From Brachybacterium sp. Z12 (GTDB lineage: Bacteria; Actinomycetota; Actinomycetes; Actinomycetales; Dermabacteraceae), in contig NZ_CP060496.1 of assembly GCF_014400405.1 (NCBI RefSeq), positions 2,108,001 through 2,172,000 on the forward strand: a DNA stretch of 64,000 nt. Direction: 5' to 3'. This document shows positions 47,956-57,875 of the stretch, piece after piece. The position numbers were made by a program, and so were the translations under genes. Numbering within the stretch: position 1 is the stretch's first letter; each line of letters opens with the position of its first letter. The notes under the pieces were generated by a model. It was given only the letters and a program-made list of their open reading frames with translations, did no database searches and was not told the origin of the DNA.

Positions 47956-48833
47956 CGCAGGATCGACATCGGGTTCGAGTAGTTGCCCGCCTCGTCCATC
48001 TTCGCGAAGTGCAGGTGGCAGCCGGTGGAGCGGCCGGTCGAGCCGACCGTGCCGATGGTCTCGCCGGCGGAGACGGTGGCGCCGACCGAGGTGTTGAAGC
48101 CCTGCAGGTGGTAGTAGCCGGTGATGACGCCGTTGCCGTGGTCGATCTTGACCCGGTTGCCGGAGGCGTTGTTGTACTCGACTGCGACGACGGTGCCGGA
48201 CTGAGCGGCGGAGACCGGGGTGCCGCAGGAGGCGCCGAAGTCGACACCGTTGTGGCTCTTGTAGTAGCCGAGCACGGGGTGCATGCGACCGCCGTAGCCG
48301 GAGGTGAGCGGTCCGTCGACCGGACGGAGGTAGCCGGAGGAGCCGATGGGCTCAGCGGCCCCGCCCTGCTCGGCGGCCTCACCCTGCGGGGCGACCTCAG
48401 GCTCGGGCTCGGGGAGCGACACCTCGATGCCGGTGCCCTCCTCCTCAGCCTCTTCCGCCTTCTCGGCCTCGTCGGACGCCGGGGAGGTGCGCTCCTCGCT
48501 GCGGCTGGCGTCGCTGTCCTCGTCGCGGGTCTCGACGGCGGCGTTGCTGGCCTGCGCGTCCTCGGCGGCGGGGAGCGCCACCGGGGCGATCGCGGCGGCG
48601 GGCTGCTGGGCGGGGGCTGCGGGCTGGGCCTGGGCGAGGGCCTCACCCTGCGGGGCGGCCTCGTCGATCCCGGCCGCGGCGGCGGCGAGCGGGGCGGCGA
48701 TCGTGGCGGTTGCGAGGACTCCCAGGACACCGACCTTCAAGGCGCTCGCCGGCAGAGCGGAGTCGCGGTGGGTCCCTCCGACTGCACGGTGCTTGCGCAC
48801 CGTGGCGCGTCCGTCGGCGCGATGATTCGCCAC
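47952..48833 (-). CDS. Secreted M23-family peptidoglycan peptidase
   Basis: 293 residues. A long charged N-terminus and hydrophobic signal segment (about 31-54) lead to an Ala/Pro/Glu-rich disordered stretch of about 110 residues. The M23 (LytM) domain at about 170-290 has zinc-site motifs SHNGVDFGA and CHLHF, with YYHLQGF between, so it appears active. Expected to cut cell-wall cross-bridges outside the membrane. GTG 48833 is likely; GAGG lies upstream. Diverges from a two-component system. Confidence 0.88.
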   Translation of the reverse strand: MANHRADGRATVRKHRAVGGTHRDSALPASALKVGVLGVLATATIAAPLAAAAAGIDEAAPQGEALAQAQPAAPAQQPAAAIAPVALPAAEDAQASNAAVETRDEDSDASRSEERTSPASDEAEKAEEAEEEGTGIEVSLPEPEPEVAPQGEAAEQGGAAEPIGSSGYLRPVDGPLTSGYGGRMHPVLGYYKSHNGVDFGASCGTPVSAAQSGTVVAVEYNNASGNRVKIDHGNGVITGYYHLQGFNTSVGATVSAGETIGTVGSTGRSTGCHLHFAKMDEAGNYSNPMSILR

Positions 48834-49129
48834 GTGTTGACCTCTTCCATTGCGACTGCGTAGTTCTCGTCAATATCTTCTGTCCGCACGCGACGCCGGA
48901 CAGGGGAAGTACGCGTCGCCGAACAACCTCGCCAAACCTACGTGCCACGGCGGCGATTGGACGAGCAGGTCAACCGGGTCATTGCCAAGTTTTTGCCATC
49001 ACGCCCCAAAGGTTGCCCGATCTTGACGAGCAGGGGCCGCACAGAGGCGCAAGATCACCTGCGGCGCCTCGGGGACGATCCGTGGGTCACACCGCGGAGA
49101 TCCGGGCGGCGCCGTCTAGAGTGGCCCCT
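48834..49129. other. Divergent intergenic region M23 peptidase / response regulator
   Basis: 296 bp without a gene. I looked for a c-di-AMP (ydaO-type) riboswitch, common before actinobacterial wall hydrolases, and saw none. A TAGAGT hexamer at 49117-49122 would give an almost leaderless response-regulator mRNA. Confidence 0.4.
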
Positions 49130-49948
49130 ATGTCGACCCCGGACCAGACTTCATCCAGCGGCACCGCGCCCGTGCGCGTGGTCGTGATCGAGGACGAGCC
49201 GACGATCACCCGCGCGATCGCCGACCGACTCACCGCCGAGGGCTGGGAGGTCTCCACCGCCCTGGACGGGCCCTCAGGTGTGCGGATGGTGAGCGAGGTG
49301 CGTCCCGACGTTGTGGTCCTGGACGTGATGCTCCCCGGCTTCGACGGTCTCGAGGTGTGCCGCAGGATCCAGGCGGACGAACCCGTGCCGGTGCTCATGC
49401 TCACCGCCCGCGATGACGAGACCGACATGCTCGTGGGGCTCGGGGTGGGCGCCGACGACTACATGACCAAGCCCTTCTCTATTCGCGAGCTCGTCGCACG
49501 GCTCAAGGCGCTGCTGCGCAGGGTCCGGCGCACCGGAGCCCCCGCCCCCACCGAGGCCGAGAAGCAGGAAGCGCTGCAGTTCGGTGATCTGGTGATCGAC
49601 CGTGCTGGGCGCAGGGTCATGCGCGCGGGAGCTCCCGCCCACCTCACCCCCACCGAGTTCGACCTGTTGCTGTGCCTGGCCGGTGCGCCCGGGACCGTCC
49701 TCACCCGCGAGCAGCTGCTCGCGGACGTCTGGGACTGGGTCGATGCAACTGGCACCCGCACCGTCGACTCCCACGTCAAGGCGCTGCGGCGCAAGCTGGG
49801 TGCGGATCTGGTGCGCACCGTCCACGGCGTCGGCTACGCGCTGGAGATCCCCGAGGAGCCGGAGGACGGCACGGCAGCGCCCGCACCGAGAGGCCCCTCG
49901 GACCTCGCCTCGCTGCCCACCCCGAACCTGCCCGACGACGACTCGTGA
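49130..49948 (+). CDS. OmpR-family response regulator
   Basis: 272 residues. The receiver domain (about 15-130) has the acidic pair in VVIEDEPTI, phospho-Asp in VVVLDVMLPGFDG and Lys in YMTKPFS. The winged-helix domain (about 150-245) has HLTPTEFDLLLCLA and the recognition helix TRTVDSHVKALRRKLG. A Pro/Asp tail follows. It overlaps the kinase gene by four bases (GTGA). Confidence 0.93.
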   Translation: MSTPDQTSSSGTAPVRVVVIEDEPTITRAIADRLTAEGWEVSTALDGPSGVRMVSEVRPDVVVLDVMLPGFDGLEVCRRIQADEPVPVLMLTARDDETDMLVGLGVGADDYMTKPFSIRELVARLKALLRRVRRTGAPAPTEAEKQEALQFGDLVIDRAGRRVMRAGAPAHLTPTEFDLLLCLAGAPGTVLTREQLLADVWDWVDATGTRTVDSHVKALRRKLGADLVRTVHGVGYALEIPEEPEDGTAAPAPRGPSDLASLPTPNLPDDDS

Positions 49949-51036
49949 CCCCTTCGGCCGAGCTGGCCGGCTCCCGCCGCAGGGTTCCCGACCGCCTCGA
50001 TGTGCGTCCCCTGGATCGCTTCCGCTCCTTCAAGGTCAAGCTGGGAGTCCTGGTCTCCGCGAGCGTCACCGTCGCGGCCCTGCTCACGCAGGTGAGCATC
50101 CGTGCGGGCATCGAGCCGCTGCTCGCACTGCCCCTGGTGGTGATCGCGGCGCTGGTGTTCACGCAGCTGCTCGCCCGCGGCATGACCTCACCCCTGCGGG
50201 AGATGACCGGCGCGGCCCGGGCGATGGCGCGAGGCGACTACAGCCGGCCGGTCCGGGCCAGCAGCCGCGACGAGGTCGGTCAGCTCGCCGCCGCCTTCTC
50301 CACCATGGCCTCCGAGCTCGAGCAGACGGACAGGATGCGCCGGGATCTGGTCGCGAACGTCTCCCACGAGCTGCGCACCCCGGTCGCCGGCCTGCGCGCC
50401 CAGCTCGAGAACCTGGTCGACGGGGTCACGGAACCGGATCCGGCCGCCCTCGAGGTCGCGCTGACCGAGACCGAGCGCCTCTCCCAGCTGGTCGACCATC
50501 TGCTGGATCTTTCCCGGCTGGATGCCGGTGTGGTCGAGCTGGACGTCGAACCGGTGGAGCTGACCCCGTTCCTCCACGAAGTCTCCGACGCCGCCGCACT
50601 GGCGACGGGCGGCCGCGACGTGCGCTGGATCATCGAGGTGGATCCACCCGACCTATCGGTCCCGGCAGACGCCGCGCGCCTGCACCAGGTCATCTACAAC
50701 CTGCTCGAGAACGCCGCCCGGCATTCACCGGCAGGCGGGCGCATCCACATCTCGGCGGCCCGCCTTTCCGAGGCGGACGGAGTGCGGATCGACGTCCATG
50801 ACGAGGGGCCGGGCATCGCCCGCGAGGACCGCTCGCGGGTGTTCGAGCGGTTCCAGCGCGGCGGCTTCGCGGACTCCTCGGGAGGCACCGGGCTCGGGCT
50901 CGCGATCGCACGCTGGGCGGTGGGGCTGCACGGCGGGACCATCGAGGTGCTCGACGACCCCCGCAGCCCGCACGCGCAGGAGGGCCGTTCCTCACTGATC
51001 CGGGTGGTGCTCCCGCTCGACTCCCCCACGGCGTGA
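49945..51036 (+). CDS. Sensor histidine kinase
   Basis: 363 residues. Two membrane helices close together (about 33-50 and 55-75) leave almost no extracellular loop, so it probably senses an intramembrane or cytoplasmic signal. A HAMP domain (RGMTSPLREMTGAARAMARG) is followed by the phospho-His in NVSHELRTPVAGL, the N-box NLLENAARHSPAGG, and G-boxes VHDEGPGIAR and GGTGLGLAIARWAV. Cognate to the regulator just upstream. Confidence 0.93.
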   Translation: MTPSAELAGSRRRVPDRLDVRPLDRFRSFKVKLGVLVSASVTVAALLTQVSIRAGIEPLLALPLVVIAALVFTQLLARGMTSPLREMTGAARAMARGDYSRPVRASSRDEVGQLAAAFSTMASELEQTDRMRRDLVANVSHELRTPVAGLRAQLENLVDGVTEPDPAALEVALTETERLSQLVDHLLDLSRLDAGVVELDVEPVELTPFLHEVSDAAALATGGRDVRWIIEVDPPDLSVPADAARLHQVIYNLLENAARHSPAGGRIHISAARLSEADGVRIDVHDEGPGIAREDRSRVFERFQRGGFADSSGGTGLGLAIARWAVGLHGGTIEVLDDPRSPHAQEGRSSLIRVVLPLDSPTA

Positions 51037-51159
51037 TATCCCGCACCCCGTGCGCTTCCCACCTCGCGAGGAGCCCTCGACCGCGCGCGTCGCAGGCCTG
51101 GTGACGTTAGGCTGTGGACATCCGTATCTCTCGACCGTGAGAAGGCTGGCGATCTCAGA

Positions 51160-54100
51160 GTGTCACAGCAGACACAGGACTCCGACTCCGCGGAGTTCGG
51201 TCCGAATCAGTGGCTCGTGGACGCGCTCCGCGAGCAGTGGCAAGAGGATCCCTCGAGCGTCGACCCCAGCTGGGCGGAGTATTTCGCCGACAGCGTGGTG
51301 AACGCCGGGCCCTCCGGCTCGTCCGGGGACACCTCGACCTCCTCCGAGGCGTCGACGACGACGCCTGCGAAGGACCCCGAGCCCGCACCGGAGCAGGACG
51401 CTCCCGGCGCGAAGGCTGATCCCCGCCGGCGAAGCCCTCGAAGGCCCCCGCCGAATCCTCCTCCACCTCGGCCGCATCTCCCGCGGCCTCTTCCCAGCCC
51501 GCGAAGGAAGCACCTGCCGTGAACGACGATCCCGCGACGTCAGCGAAGCCGGCCAAGAAGGCGCCGGCCGTCTCCACCACGTCGGACCGCCCTGCGAAGG
51601 TCCCCACCACGACCGCGCAGATCCCCTCCGTGGAGCTGCGCGAGCCCGAGCGGGTCAAGCTGCGCGGACCGGCTGCGGCTGTCGTGCGGAACATGGACGA
51701 GTCCCTCGGCGTCCCGACCGCCACCTCGGTGCGCGACGTCCCGGTGAAGCTGCTGTTCGACAACCGCCTCGTCATCAACAACCACCTCAAGCGCCACCGC
51801 GCCGGCAAGGTCTCCTTCACTCATCTCATCGGCTGGGCGATGATCGAGGCGATCACCGAGATCACCGACCTGAACAATGGCTTCGACGTCGATGAGAAGG
51901 GCAAGCCCCTCCTGCTCAAGCGCGAGGACATCAACTTCGGCCTCGCCATCGACATGCCGCGCCCCGACGGTTCGCGCGGCCTGGTGGTGCCCAACATCAA
52001 GGCGGCCCAGCGCTTCGATTTCCGCGGCTTCTGGAAGGCCTACGAGGAGGTCGTGAAGAAGGCCCGCGCGGGCAAGCTCACGATGGACGACTTCTCGCAC
52101 ACCACCGTGTCGCTGACCAACCCGGGCGGCATCGGCACCGTCCACTCGATCCCCCGTCTCATGCAGGGACAGGGCGTGATCGTGGGCGTCGGCGCGATGG
52201 ACTACCCCGCACAGTTCCAGGGCGCGAACCCCGCGACCCTCGCGGAGCTCGCGATCTCGAAGGTCATGACCCTGACCTCGACCTACGACCACCGCATCAT
52301 CCAGGGCGCCGCCTCCGGCGAGTTCCTCAAGCGGATGGGCGACAAGCTGCTGGGCAAGGACGGCTTCTACGACCGCGTCTTCGCCGCGCTGCGTCTGCCC
52401 TACCAGCCGGTCCGCTGGGTCCCGGACAATCCGTTCAAGCACACGGAATCCGAGCGCCTGGCGCGGGTGATGGACCTGATCCACTCCTACCGCGTGCGCG
52501 GGCACCTGATGGCGGACACCGATCCGCTGCAGTACAAGGTGCGCACCCACCCCGATCTCGACGTCGAGACCTACGGGCTGACCCTGTGGGACCTCGACCG
52601 CTCCTTCCCCACGCGCGGGCTGGGAGACAAGGACCAGCTCACCCTGCGCGAGATCCTCGGAGTGCTGCGCGATGCGTACTGCCGCACCATCGGTGTGGAG
52701 TACATGCACATCTCCGATCCGGAGGAGCGGGCCTGGATCCAGCAGAAGATGGAGACCCCGCGCCGTCCGTTCGACAAGACGGAGCTGACCCACATCATGG
52801 ATCGCCTCAACGCCGCCGAGGCGTTCGAGACCTTCCTGCAGACGAAGTTCGTGGGCCAGAAGCGCTTCTCCCTCGAGGGCGGCGAGGCCGTCATCCCGAT
52901 GCTCGACGCCGTGCTGCATGGAGCGGCCCACGACGGCCTGGACGAGGTCGCCATCGGCATGTCGCATCGTGGCCGGCTCAACGTGCTCTCCAACCTCGCC
53001 GGGAAGAGCTACGGCCAGATCTTCCAGGAGTTCGAGGGCAACTACGGCCAGAAGCTCGGCTCCGGCGACGTCAAGTACCACCTGGGCACCGAGGGCACCT
53101 ACACCTCGCATGACGGCGAATCCACCAAGGTCTACCTCGCCGCGAACCCCTCTCACCTGGAGGCCGTGAACCCGGTCCTCGAGGGCATCGTCCGCGCCAA
53201 GCAGGACCGCCTCGAACGGCCCGAGGAGTTCCCGGTGCTGCCGGTCCTCGTCCACGGCGATGCGTCCTTCGCCGGGCAGGGTGTGGTCACCGAGACCTTG
53301 AACCTCTCGGAGCTGCGCGGCTACCGTACCGGCGGCACGATCCACGTGATCATCAACAACCAGATCGGCTTCACCACGCTGCCGGACTCCTCGCGCTCGT
53401 CGTTCTATTCGACCGACGTCGCCAAGTCCACGCAGCTGCCGATCTTCCACGTCAACGGCGACGATCCCGAGGCCTGTGTGCGGGTCGCCGAGATCGCCTT
53501 CGAGTTCCGGCAGAAGTTCCACCGCGACGTCGTCATCGACATGGTCTGCTACCGCCGCCGCGGTCACAACGAGGGTGATGACCCCTCGATGACCCAGCCG
53601 GAGATGTACAAGCTGATCGGCGAGAAGCCCTCGACCCGCAAGCTGTACACGGAGGCCCTGATCGAGCGCGGCGACCTCACCGAGGAGGAGACCGAGGGGC
53701 TGGTGCGCAACTTCCAGGAGCACCTGGACGAAGCGTTCGCCTCCACCCGCGACTCGAAGTCCGGCGCCGCTGAGGCGAACGTGCAGGGCCTGGATCTGCC
53801 CGATTCGCAGCAGGGCTCCTCGGCACCGGCCGAGGCGCAGACTGCCGTGGACGCCTCCGTGCTCGAGCAGATCGGCACGGCCCACAGCCAGGTCCCCGCG
53901 TCCTTCACCGTCCATCCCAAGCTGATGACCGTGCTGCAGCGACGTACCCAGATGGCGGAGTCCGGGAACATCGACTGGGCCTTCGGCGAGCTGCTCGCCT
54001 TCGGCTCGCTGCTCCTGCAGGGGCATCGGGTGCGCCTGGCGGGCCAGGACTCGCGACGCGGCACCTTCGTGCAGCGTCACAGCGTGCTCATCGATCACGA

Positions 54101-54986
54101 GAACGGCGACACCTGGACCCCGCTGTCCCATCTCTCCGACGATCAGGCGCGCTTCAACGTCTACGACTCCTCGCTGTCGGAGTTCGCGGCGCTGGGCTTC
54201 GAGTACGGCTACTCGGTCGAGAGCCCCCAGGCCCTGGTGCTGTGGGAGGCGCAGTTCGGCGACTTCGTCAACGGCGCGCAGACCATCATCGATGAGTTCA
54301 TCTCCGCCTCCGAGCAGAAGTGGGGCCAGAACTCGAGCGTGGTCATGCTGCTCCCCCATGGCTACGAGGGGCAGGGGCCGGACCACTCCTCCGCCCGCAT
54401 CGAGCGTTTCCTCCAGATGTGCGCGGAGGAGAACATGCGGGTGGCGGCGCCGTCGACCCCGGCGAGCTACTTCCACCTGCTGCGCAAGCAGGCTCTCACC
54501 GACCCGAAGAAGCCGCTGGTCGTCTTCACCCCGAAGTCGATGCTGCGCAACAAGGCCGCGGTGAGCTCCGTGGAGGACTTCACCTCCGGGACCTTCGAGC
54601 CCGTCCTGCCGGATACCACCGTGGATCCGGCCGGCGTGCGGCGTGTGCTGATCGCCTCCGGCAAGGTCTACTGGGACCTGGTGGCCCGTCGCAAGGCCAC
54701 CGAAGCCGACGACACCGCGATCATCCGCGTGGAGCAGCTCTACCCGCTGCCCGCCGAGCAGCTGAAGAAGGCGGTCGACAGCTACCAGGACGTGCAGCTG
54801 GTATGGGTCCAGGAGGAGCCGGAGAACCAGGGCGCATGGACCTTCATGGCGATGAACTTCGCCGTCGAGGTCGGTCGCACGCTCCGGGTGGTCTCCCGCC
54901 CGGCATCCGCCTCCCCGGCCACCGGTTCGAACTCGACGCACAAGATCGAGCAGGAGGATCTGCTCGATCGGGCCTTCGAGGCCTGA
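51160..54986 (+). CDS. kgd: Multifunctional 2-oxoglutarate dehydrogenase E1/acyltransferase (Kgd), one frameshift
   Basis: TCA-cycle enzyme of the actinobacterial type, with the E2-like acyltransferase and E1 in one chain. 1275 residues. An N-terminal segment (FGPNQWLVDALREQWQEDP), a Pro/Ala/Lys linker (about 55-150), then an acyltransferase domain with the VRNMDESLGVPTATSVR start and YDHRIIQGAASGEFL. The ThDP-dependent E1 has GMSHRGRLNVLSNLAGK, GDASFAGQGVVTETL and INNQIGFTT. A C5 run is read as four at 51421-51424 in the linker. Start GTG 51160. The lipoyl domain is absent, as in Kgd. Confidence 0.96.
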
Positions 54987-55065
54987 TCCCGCTCGCGGGC
55001 CACGGGTTCGCCCCGTGGCCCGCGACGCCGTTAGTGTTGAGGTTCCCGTCCCACAGGAGGTCCCG

Positions 55066-55709
55066 GTGCCCACCGTGCCCATGACGCCCGCCCCGGATCC
55101 GGACTCCCGGATCCGGATCATCGCGCTCGGAGACGAGCTCCTCGCCGGGGTCGGTGATGCGCGCCCTGGGGTGGCTCGGCCGAGCGGTGGCAAGCGAGCA
55201 GGGGGCCGAGAGCCGCATCGACGTCTTCGCCGCGGCGCTGCCCGGGGAGTCCTCTGCGGACCTCTCGGAGCGATGGGACGCGGACGTGCAGCGGCGCTTC
55301 TCCACGCAGGGGCAGGCCGACGGGTCGATCGACCACCGCGTGGTCGTGGCCATGGGTCGCGCCGACGTAGGGTCGGGGATCTCCCTGGCCCGGTCTCGGC
55401 TCAACCTCGCCAAGATCCTCGACGGGCTCGAACGCCTGCGCATCCCCGCTTTCGTGGTGGGCCCTCCGCCCAGCGCCGACCCCGGCATCACGAACGGCGT
55501 GCGCGAGCTCTCCTCCGCCTACGAGGATGTCTGCTCCCGTCGTCGGATCCCCTACGTCGACACGGTCGGGGGCCTGGCGGGCCACGACCAGTGGGAGAGC
55601 GACATCGCCCGGTCCCCGGCGATCACCCGGGGCAGACCGGGTACGGGCTGATGGCCTGGCTGGTGCTGCACACGCGGGCTTCGGCTCCTGGCTGGGCACC
55701 TCCTCCTGA
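55066..55709 (+). CDS. SGNH/GDSL-type hydrolase, three frameshifts
   Basis: About 214 residues. Block I is IIALGDELLAGVGD, with Asp at the usual catalytic Ser position (GDE rather than GDS), and a later VVVAMGRADVGSGI fits block III. Esterase activity is therefore uncertain. The frame changes near 55150-55160 (a C surplus or two-base loss), at 55629-55632 and at 55676-55678. GTG 55066 is supported by AGGAGG. Downstream of kgd by 79 bp and upstream of bL37. Confidence 0.65.
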
Positions 55710-55842
55710 CCTCGCCCCGTGGGCAGCGTCCATGCTGAGTGACCTCTGCCTCAGCACTGGCCGCGGCCCCCTGCGGCGAAGATCCGCGCCGGTCGCGGTG
55801 TGGCATACTCGTCTGGTTACCGGGCGAAGGAAGGAGATCGTG

Positions 55843-55917
55843 ATGAGCAAGCGAGGACGCAAGCGCAAGGCTCGCCGCAAGAGCGGCGCGAATCACGGCA
55901 AGCGCCCCAACAGCTGA
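55843..55917 (+). CDS. 50S ribosomal protein bL37 (24 residues)
   Basis: [12 protein letters not shown] at the start and ANHGKRPNS at the end match the tiny, highly basic bL37 seen in mycobacterial ribosome structures. Expected to sit in the large subunit and bind rRNA. ATG 55843 is preceded by GAAGGAAGGAG. An upstream CATACT at 55805-55810 may be the -10 element. Too short for most gene finders. Followed by a very strong hairpin terminator. Confidence 0.88.
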   Translation: MSKRGRKRKARRKSGANHGKRPNS

Positions 55918-55935
55918 CCGTGATGTCGCCGAGAG

Positions 55936-55985
55936 CGACATGACGAAGGGCCCCTCCCACGCGGGAGGGGCCCTTCGTCATGTCG
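55936..55985. terminator. Bidirectional hairpin between bL37 and rsrA
   Basis: A perfect 23-bp stem (55936-55958 and 55963-55985) with loop ACGC, 18 bp after the bL37 stop and 13 bp after the convergent rsrA stop. The longest perfect stem in the window; no T-tract. Confidence 0.88.
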
Positions 55986-55998
55986 TGGTCCGCGCCGC

Positions 55999-56346
55999 TC
56001 AGGGCGCGGGGTACGTGCGGCGGGTGGTGGTCGAGGTGGTGGTCACGCTGACCGTGCTGCCGTCGGTCTCGGTGCGGGTCACCGAGACGGTGCGGCACTG
56101 CACGGCGATGCGCTCGTGCAGCTCCGAGGGAGCGCGGTCCGCGCAGCTGCGGCGCACCAGCTCCTTCATGAGTCGCACCTGCTCCCACTCCTCGAGGCAC
56201 TCGGGGCAGTCCGCAGTGTGCTGGCGCATCCGCTCGACGAGCTCCTGGGGCAGTTCTCCGTCCAGTGCCTCCTCGAGGCCGTAGCGCAGGTCCCGCCCGC
56301 GCCGCAGCTGCGCGCTCTCGTGCGCTGCGGGGTCGCTGTGGCTCAT
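55999..56346 (-). CDS. rsrA: Zinc-binding anti-sigma factor (RsrA/RshA family)
   Basis: Holds SigR inactive until disulfide stress oxidises its thiols. 115 residues. The ZAS motif H-x3-C-x2-C is HTADCPEC (His43, Cys47, Cys50). Further cysteines at about 68 and 84 could take part in the redox switch. The C-terminal tail is Thr/Ser-rich. ATG overlaps the sigR stop (ATGA), so it is coupled to sigR. Confidence 0.9.
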   Translation of the reverse strand: MSHSDPAAHESAQLRRGRDLRYGLEEALDGELPQELVERMRQHTADCPECLEEWEQVRLMKELVRRSCADRAPSELHERIAVQCRTVSVTRTETDGSTVSVTTTSTTTRRTYPAP

Positions 56347-57058
56347 CCTTCCTCCTCCCGGTCCTTGGATCCGGTGCTGTTGCTGTCCTGTGAGTCGGAG
56401 CCGGCGCTCGCGGCCTCCGGGTCCTCGCGCAGGAAGCCGCTGCGATAGGCGTAGTCGGAGAGCTTCTCGCGCAGCTGGCGGCGCCCCGGTGCAGCCTCGA
56501 CATGACGGTGCCGATCGGCGTGTCCATGATCTCGGCGATCTCCTTGTAGGCGAAGCCCTCGACGTCGGCGAGGTAGACCGCGATCCGGTAGTCCTCACGC
56601 AGCTCTCCGAGGGCGTCCTTGACAGCCGAATCCGGCAGGGTGTCGAGCACCTCGGTCTCGGCGGAGCGCAGGCCGCTGCTGGTGTGGCCGGCGACCTCTG
56701 CAAGCTGCCAGTCCTCGACCGTGTCGGTCCAGGCCTCCTTGGGCCGACGCTGCTTCTTGCGATAGATCGAGATGTAGCTGTTGGTCATGATCCGATACAT
56801 CCACGCCCGCATGTTCGTGCCGGGGGTGAACCGGTCACGCGCCCGGAATGCCTTGACGAAGGTGTCCTGGACCAGATCCTCGGCGTCGTGGGGGTTGCGG
56901 GTCATCCGCAGCGCGCCGCCGTAGAGGGAGTCCAGATGCGTGAGCGCCTCGGACTCGAAGTCGAAGTCCGCGGCAGCGTCCGGCAACGTGTCGACGGCAG
57001 TGCGGTCGACATCTGGAGGGCCCGCATCAGGGCTCGGGGTGGGATCTGTCTGGATCAT
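56343..57058 (-). CDS. sigR: ECF sigma factor SigR/SigH (thiol-oxidative stress), one frameshift
   Basis: 238 residues after repair. Region 2 has [17 protein letters not shown] and [20 protein letters not shown]. Region 4 has [29 protein letters not shown]5 run is read as four at 56484-56487, cutting region 4 from the C-terminal tail. ATG 57058 has GGAGGGCG upstream. Its partner rsrA follows. An own-type promoter lies upstream at 57193-57219. M. tuberculosis sigH occupies the same neighbourhood near aroA and rsgA. Confidence 0.94.
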
Positions 57059-57192
57059 CGCCCTCCAACCTACGCCACACGGCCGGTGCGGAGCGCGCTC
57101 TATCAGTCCTGCGGTCATGCATCGTCTCCTCTCCCGGCCGCGGCCGACCTTGCGTGGTCAGGCCGAATCCAGCCTGCCTCACCACCGGGTGC

Positions 57193-57219
57193 AACGCCTC
57201 CGGCCCGGCGGATGTTCCC
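57193..57219 (-). promoter_or_regulatory. Candidate SigR-dependent promoter of sigR-rsrA
   Basis: On the minus strand GGGAAC (57219-57214) is followed after 18 bases by GTT (57195-57193), in CGTTG context. This fits the published SigR consensus GGGAAT-N18-GTT with one change. It would give a leader of about 125 nt and autoregulation. Confidence 0.55.
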
Positions 57220-57304
57220 TCCGCTGTAGTCTGGACGCCGGTGACCTGCCGGACACGGCCGGATCACCGGACCTGCTGACACCCGTCAAGAACGTGAGGA
57301 CACC

Positions 57305-57871
57305 ATGGCCCTGGTCCGTCGCATCGCACGACCGCTGCTCGCCGCTCCCTTCATCTTCGAGGGCGTGCGCACCGCACTGCACCCTGAGCGAGAGATCGAT
57401 GTCTACCCGCAGGCCTTCGACGCGGTCGATTCTGCGATCTCCAACAGCCCAGCCCCCGGCTTCCTCGACGCACGCACCGTGGTGCGGGCCACGGGCGCCA
57501 TCGCAGCCGGAGCCGGGATCCTCTACGCCACCAACCGTTACCCCCGCACGGCCGCGGCGGCTCTGCTGCTGACCACGTCGGTCGGCTGGGCGGGCCGCAA
57601 GAAGGTCTGGGAGCTGCGGGGCGAGGAGCTGACCCACGAGGTCCAGTCCATCCTCACCGACGCCGGTCTCCTCGGCGGTGTTCTCCTGGCCGTGGTCGAT
57701 CACGACGGTCGCCCCTCGCTGGGCTACCGCGCGAACAGCTTCATCGAGCGCAGCCAGAAGAAGGCCGCGGCCAAGCAGCGCGAGCTGGAGAAGAAGGCCG
57801 GGAAACTGGAGAAGAAGGCGAAGGGGGCGGTGCATACCGCTCAGAAGCAGCTCTCGGTCCAGCAGGGTTGA
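57305..57871 (+). CDS. DoxX-family membrane protein
   Basis: 188 residues. Four membrane helices in the first 125 residues (RPLLAAPFIFEGVRTAL, RATGAIAAGAGILYATN, AAAALLLTTSVGWAG, DAGLLGGVLLAVVDHDG) and a Lys-rich cytoplasmic coil (about 145-185). DoxX proteins have been tied to thiol-redox balance in mycobacteria, which would suit its place opposite sigR. Intact; 4 bp ahead of aroA. Confidence 0.82.
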   Translation: MALVRRIARPLLAAPFIFEGVRTALHPEREIDVYPQAFDAVDSAISNSPAPGFLDARTVVRATGAIAAGAGILYATNRYPRTAAAALLLTTSVGWAGRKKVWELRGEELTHEVQSILTDAGLLGGVLLAVVDHDGRPSLGYRANSFIERSQKKAAAKQRELEKKAGKLEKKAKGAVHTAQKQLSVQQG

Positions 57872-57875
57872 GACG

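Noticed and set aside
46901..48730. Open frame joining tsaD to sequence across the M23 gene
   Set aside because: An artefact of the missing base at 47820; the upstream part is the wrong frame of the M23 gene.
48834..49129. c-di-AMP riboswitch before the M23 peptidase
   Set aside because: The conserved purine-rich core of that class is not present on the minus strand.
51540..55193. 1217-residue open frame antisense to kgd
   Set aside because: A shadow of high GC: composition is repetitive, with no domain, and the plus-strand Kgd motifs are unmistakable. The same holds for the long antisense frames over rho and thrB (37002-40232), atpD (21572-23716) and moxR (the 5' part of 7412-11026).
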